This document shows, piece by piece, positions 7,576 through 10,148 of a stretch of 10,148 nt of DNA (positions are counted from its first letter, which is position 1; each line of letters begins with the position of its first letter). The DNA lies in the NCBI GenBank assembly GCA_002420015.1, contig DIHF01000078.1:22376-32523 (forward strand), in the 5' to 3' direction. The notes under the pieces are model-generated. The model had not been told where the DNA came from and searched no databases. It saw only the letters and a program-made list of their open reading frames with translations. This stretch comes from Micavibrio sp. UBA5703 (GTDB lineage: Bacteria; Pseudomonadota; Alphaproteobacteria; Micavibrionales; Micavibrionaceae). The translations under genes were made by a program, and so were the position numbers.

Positions 7576-7938
7576 ATGAAAAAATCAGCAATCAGTACAA
7601 TACTCGCCCCGGCGCTTTCATCTGTATTTTTACTCAGCGCAATGGGCTGTGCTCCCGATGCCGAGCACGACCTCAGAAAAATTCCAGCACAACATCTTCA
7701 AATTGCATTCTATGATAAATCCGGTGCCTACGAAGATACTCGTGTTATTAAAGCAAAAAACGTTCAGGAATGCCTTGATGAAGCTGAAGATTTTGAAGTT
7801 CCAAGCGATAATTTCATGGCCCAATGCCACGATGAAAAGCTAGGAATGGTAGCCACAATCAACTTCGAAAATGGAAAAAAAACAACTAAAATCTACCGAA
7901 ACGGTTTTCTTAACGAAGGCAAACCACTTAGCCCGTAA
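7576..7938 (+). CDS. Small putative lipoprotein of unknown function
   Basis: I do not recognise this family. The 120-residue product starts with two lysines and a hydrophobic stretch, then SAMGC with Cys25, a plausible though imperfect lipobox (alanine at -3 instead of the usual leucine). Signal peptidase II cleavage and lipidation are therefore likely but not certain; a plain signal peptide is the alternative. The mature part is about 95 residues, acidic in the middle, with just two further cysteines (C66 and C84), which could form a disulfide in the periplasm. It ends with alternating charged and beta-prone residues (ATINFENG, KIYRNG). The start is well supported by AAGGA 8 bases upstream and a consensus -35 before it. 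The gene is noticeably AT-rich (about 41% G+C over 7621-7920 by hand count) next to msbA (near 58% in sampled lines), hinting at a younger or fast-evolving gene. The msbA stop lies 5 bases beyond its own stop. Confidence 0.82.
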   Translation: MKKSAISTILAPALSSVFLLSAMGCAPDAEHDLRKIPAQHLQIAFYDKSGAYEDTRVIKAKNVQECLDEAEDFEVPSDNFMAQCHDEKLGMVATINFENGKKTTKIYRNGFLNEGKPLSP

Positions 7939-7943
7939 ATTAT

Positions 7944-9707
7944 CTACTCCCTCAACCCCGCCTGATACATTTTTGCGTAGAGCCCGCCCGCCACAATTAA
8001 CTTCTCATGCGTACCTGTTTCAACGATGCGCCCCTGGTCGAGCACGATGATCTGATCCGCCGCGCGAACGGTCGAGAGCCTGTGCGCGATGACGATGGTT
8101 GTGCGCCCCTTCTCCAGCGCCTCCAGCGCCTTTTGCACGGCCTGTTCGGATTCATTGTCCAGCGCCGATGTCGCCTCATCCAGCAGCAATACGGGCGCAT
8201 CGCGTAAAATCGCACGAGCAATGGCAATCCGCTGGCGCTGCCCGCCGGATAATTTCACGCCATTTTCACCCACGATCGTTTCATAACCTTCGGGAAATCC
8301 CTTGATGAAATCATGCGCGGCGGCGGCGATGGCGGCGCGTTCGATTTCCTCTGTGGACGCACCCTCGCGCCCATAAGCAATATTGGCGGCAACCGTGTTG
8401 TCGAAAATCGTGATGTCCTGCGACACCAGCGCGATATGCTTTCGCAGGCTTTCCAGCGTCAGATCACGCACATCATGGCCACCCACATTCACCACACCGC
8501 CCGTCACATCATAAAAGCGCGGAATGAGGTTGATGATGGTGCTCTTGCCGCCGCCCGACGGCCCGACCAGCGCCGTCACCTTGCCGGGCTGCGCCCGAAA
8601 GCTGATGCCCTTGAGGGCCTGCGTTTCCGCACCGTCATATTGAAACCGGACATCGGTAAAAACGACTTCCGGCTTTGGTGCCGCCAACGTCAACGCACCC
8701 TCTTTCTGCTGAACGCCTGGCGGGCGGTCCATCATTTCAAACACGCGCTCGATAGCACCAAGACCGAGTTGCAGGCTGCTGTTCAGCCGCGCCAGTTTTT
8801 TCATCGGCTCGTAGGCCAGCGTGAATGCGGCGATGAACGAAGCCAGTTGCCCCGGCGACATGACGTTTTCGCTGACCTGATAGCCGCCATAGACAATCAC
8901 GCCGGCAAAGGCCAGCCCGACTATGGATTCATTGACGGGCGTTGAAAGATTCCTGATGCGCGAGGTTTTAATGTTCAGTGCGCAGACCTTGTCGATCGCG
9001 CCACCCGCCCGCGTGCTTTCGTAATTTTCCATGCCGTAGGCCTGCACCTGCCGGACGCCCTGGAATATCTGCGAAAGGATATCCGACAGCCTCGCCATCT
9101 CATCCTGCGTGCGCCGGGATACCTTGCGCAGGCGGTGGCCGATATAGGCCACCATGCCGCCTGTAATGGGCGAAATGGCAAACGCCACCAGCGCCAGCTT
9201 CCAGTCCTGATGAAGCATAAGCCCGACCAGCAAAAGCAGGGTTAAAAAGTTCTTGCCCACGCCCGTCAGGGTGTCGGACACGGCGGCCCGTACGACGCTG
9301 ACATCGTTTGTTACACGTGAAATAAGCTGGCCGCTGGGATTGGCATGGAAAAACGCCAAATCCAGAATCATTAAATGCCGGAATAAATCGCGCTGGATAT
9401 CGGCAATGATACTCTGGCTGATATTACTCATGATGACTGTATGGAAATAAGTGGAAATGCCGCGCAGCACAAAAGTGGCCAGAACCGCCCCGGCCACAGC
9501 CATAATCATATCGCTGTTCCGGGCGTATAGAACATCGTCCAGAACCGGCTGCATCAGCTTGGCCAGCGCAGCCGTCGTGGCGGCGGCGATCAGCATGAAA
9601 AACACAGCCGCAAACAGCTTTCCCCTATAGGGTTTCAGGTAGCCCGCAAACAGGCGCTCCATCAGGTAAATACTTGATTTTTTTGGCATTGCAGCAGGTA
9701 TATTCAT
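7944..9707 (-). CDS. msbA: MsbA-like lipid exporter: ABC half-transporter with fused permease and ATPase
   Basis: MsbA homodimers flip lipid A-core and phospholipids across the inner membrane. The 587 residues hold an N-terminal six-helix exporter domain (about 18-320; hydrophobic segments near 31-52, 67-83, 152-164, 170-190, 261-276 and 285-297). The nucleotide-binding domain is complete: Walker A GPSGGGKST (382-390), Q-loop Q430, signature LSGGQ (486-490), Walker B VLLLDE (506-511), D-loop SALD and switch His542 in IAHRLST. FFHANPSGQLISRVTNDV is typical of lipid A exporters, but a related lipid or multidrug exporter cannot be excluded. The ATG at 9707 is chosen: the predicted transcript starts near 9721, and the in-frame GTG at 9719 would have AGGG touching it. 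GGAG lies 2 bases and AGGGG 11 bases before the ATG. ATG at 9689 is another option. The lpxK and kdtA (waaA) genes are not adjacent. Confidence 0.9.
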   Translation of the reverse strand: MNIPAAMPKKSSIYLMERLFAGYLKPYRGKLFAAVFFMLIAAATTAALAKLMQPVLDDVLYARNSDMIMAVAGAVLATFVLRGISTYFHTVIMSNISQSIIADIQRDLFRHLMILDLAFFHANPSGQLISRVTNDVSVVRAAVSDTLTGVGKNFLTLLLLVGLMLHQDWKLALVAFAISPITGGMVAYIGHRLRKVSRRTQDEMARLSDILSQIFQGVRQVQAYGMENYESTRAGGAIDKVCALNIKTSRIRNLSTPVNESIVGLAFAGVIVYGGYQVSENVMSPGQLASFIAAFTLAYEPMKKLARLNSSLQLGLGAIERVFEMMDRPPGVQQKEGALTLAAPKPEVVFTDVRFQYDGAETQALKGISFRAQPGKVTALVGPSGGGKSTIINLIPRFYDVTGGVVNVGGHDVRDLTLESLRKHIALVSQDITIFDNTVAANIAYGREGASTEEIERAAIAAAAHDFIKGFPEGYETIVGENGVKLSGGQRQRIAIARAILRDAPVLLLDEATSALDNESEQAVQKALEALEKGRTTIVIAHRLSTVRAADQIIVLDQGRIVETGTHEKLIVAGGLYAKMYQAGLRE

Positions 9708-9718
9708 ATCTCCGGACA

Positions 9719-9746
9719 CCCCTACGTGTTATAATGATAATAGGGG
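9719..9746. repeat. Inverted repeat CCCCTA-N16-TAGGGG between msbA and the patatin gene
   Basis: CCCCTA at 9719-9724 is mirrored exactly by TAGGGG at 9741-9746. The arms flank the overlapping -10 elements of two divergent promoters. On each strand the TAGGGG copy lies 11-12 bases before the chosen ATG (9707 on minus, 9759 on plus), so the arms may simply be the two Shine-Dalgarno sequences. An operator for one regulator of both genes is the other possibility. Confidence 0.55.
9727..9735 (+). promoter_or_regulatory. Probable extended -10 promoter of the patatin-like gene
   Basis: TGTTATAAT is a perfect extended -10 (TGn followed by consensus TATAAT at 9730-9735). No good -35 is seen 16-18 bases upstream, as is common for extended -10 promoters. 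The predicted start near 9742 would give a short leader of about 17 bases beginning with AGGGG. Confidence 0.5.
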
Positions 9747-9755
9747 AATCTGCAA
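9728..9755 (-). promoter_or_regulatory. Possible msbA promoter overlapping the divergent patatin promoter
   Basis: On the minus strand TTGCAG (9750-9755) is followed after 16 bases by TATAAC (9728-9733), which matches the -10 consensus at five of six positions. The -35 is weak. The -10 occupies the same bases as the plus-strand -10, so the two promoters would compete for polymerase. The predicted start near 9721 supports an msbA start downstream of the GTG at 9719. Confidence 0.4.
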
Positions 9756-9758
9756 GTT

Positions 9759-10148
9759 ATGACAGAAAAAAACGACACGAATAAAGAAGGCAAAAAGGGC
9801 TTTTCCGTATCAAACGGGCAACCCGGTGTCGGCCTTGTTCTGGGCGGAGGTCTGGCCCGGGGCTTTGCCCATATCGGCGTCATCAGATCCCTAAAAAGGC
9901 ATGGCATTTATCCCAGCATCATTTCCGGCACATCGATCGGCGCGGTGGTTGGGGCGGCCTATCTGGCCGGAAAACTCAACGAGTTCGAAGACTGGTCACT
10001 GACGCTCAACCGCCTGCGGGTTCTTTCATATCTTGATTTCCGGGTGCGCAGCGCCGGGCTAATCGGCGGTCAGAAACTTCACGCCATTTTGGAAGAAAAT
10101 TTCGGCGGCCTGAACATTGAGGATTTGCCGCAACCCTTCATCGCCATC
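9759..10148 (+). CDS. Patatin-like phospholipase (RssA/NTE type), N-terminal 130 residues
   Basis: The gene runs off the right edge, so only the N-terminal part is present. Patatin-like enzymes are serine lipid acyl hydrolases using a Ser-Asp dyad. Seen here are the oxyanion-hole loop LGGGLARGFAHIG (28-40) and the nucleophile motif GTSIG (57-61, Ser59), followed by AVVGAAYLAG. The spacing and wording match the bacterial RssA/YchK and NTE-related group. The DGG/DGA motif with the catalytic Asp would lie beyond the window. The first 22 residues are hydrophilic and Lys-rich with no signal peptide, so the protein is probably cytoplasmic or membrane-peripheral. The start ATG has AGGGG 12 bases upstream, a slightly long spacing. 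The gene is divergent from msbA with only 51 bases between the chosen starts. Confidence 0.9.
   Translation, partial: MTEKNDTNKEGKKGFSVSNGQPGVGLVLGGGLARGFAHIGVIRSLKRHGIYPSIISGTSIGAVVGAAYLAGKLNEFEDWSLTLNRLRVLSYLDFRVRSAGLIGGQKLHAILEENFGGLNIEDLPQPFIAI

Noticed and set aside
8313..8945. A 210-codon open frame on the plus strand opposite msbA
   Set aside because: It covers the conserved linker and ATPase coding region of msbA. Its predicted product is rich in Arg, His and Gln without any domain, as expected of a shadow frame.
9623..9632. Perfect 10-base palindrome CCCTATAGGG
   Set aside because: It sits inside the msbA coding sequence, where it encodes an ordinary segment. A single short palindrome without a partner is not enough for a site call.
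7944..10148. Possible antibiotic-resistance or toxin-export system from the ABC exporter plus lipase
   Set aside because: The exporter has lipid A exporter features and there is no adjacent precursor peptide, periplasmic adaptor or outer-membrane channel gene.

Overview
The window looks like ordinary chromosomal DNA of a Gram-negative alphaproteobacterium. Supporting features are a type I glutamine synthetase with its adenylylation tyrosine, a ParE-type topoisomerase subunit whose C-terminus looks alphaproteobacterial, a YdbH-like envelope lipid-transport protein and an MsbA-like lipid exporter. The genus cannot be fixed from sequence alone; a Rhodospirillales- or Micavibrio-like lineage is a guess. 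No phage, transposon, CRISPR, tRNA or rRNA signal was seen. No stretch longer than about 300 bases lacks a gene; the longest gap is about 150 bases, at 1548-1699.

Layout. (1) 1-402, +: the last 133 codons of glnA. (2) 399-1547, -: an unrecognised exported protein of about 382 residues that appears to contain two copies of one domain; its stop overlaps the glnA stop. (3) 1548-1699: a divergent control region. (4) 1700-5716, +: parE, then 15 bases later a YdbH-family protein. (5) 5710-7487, -: a tight three-gene operon read leftward, with a membrane-anchored alpha/beta hydrolase, a two-CBS-domain protein and an exported DUF192 protein, successive genes overlapping by 17-26 bases. (6) 7488-7575: a divergent control region. 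(7) 7576-7938, +: a small, AT-rich putative lipoprotein. (8) 7944-9707, -: an MsbA-like ABC exporter. (9) 9708-9758: a very short divergent control region with overlapping promoters and a CCCCTA/TAGGGG inverted repeat. (10) 9759-10148, +: the start of a patatin-like phospholipase that runs off the window.

How the genes fit together. Several genes concern the cell envelope or lipids: the YdbH-like inter-membrane lipid transporter, the MsbA-like exporter and the patatin-like lipase. A membrane-anchored hydrolase and several exported proteins of unknown role join them. glnA (nitrogen assimilation) and parE (chromosome decatenation) are housekeeping genes.

The most distinctive architectural trait is compactness. 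All three tail-to-tail gene pairs either overlap at their stop codons or sit 5 bases apart, leaving no room for an intergenic terminator. I found no convincing new multi-gene system. The best leads are the duplicated-domain exported protein, the small low-GC lipoprotein and the msbA/patatin divergent promoter.
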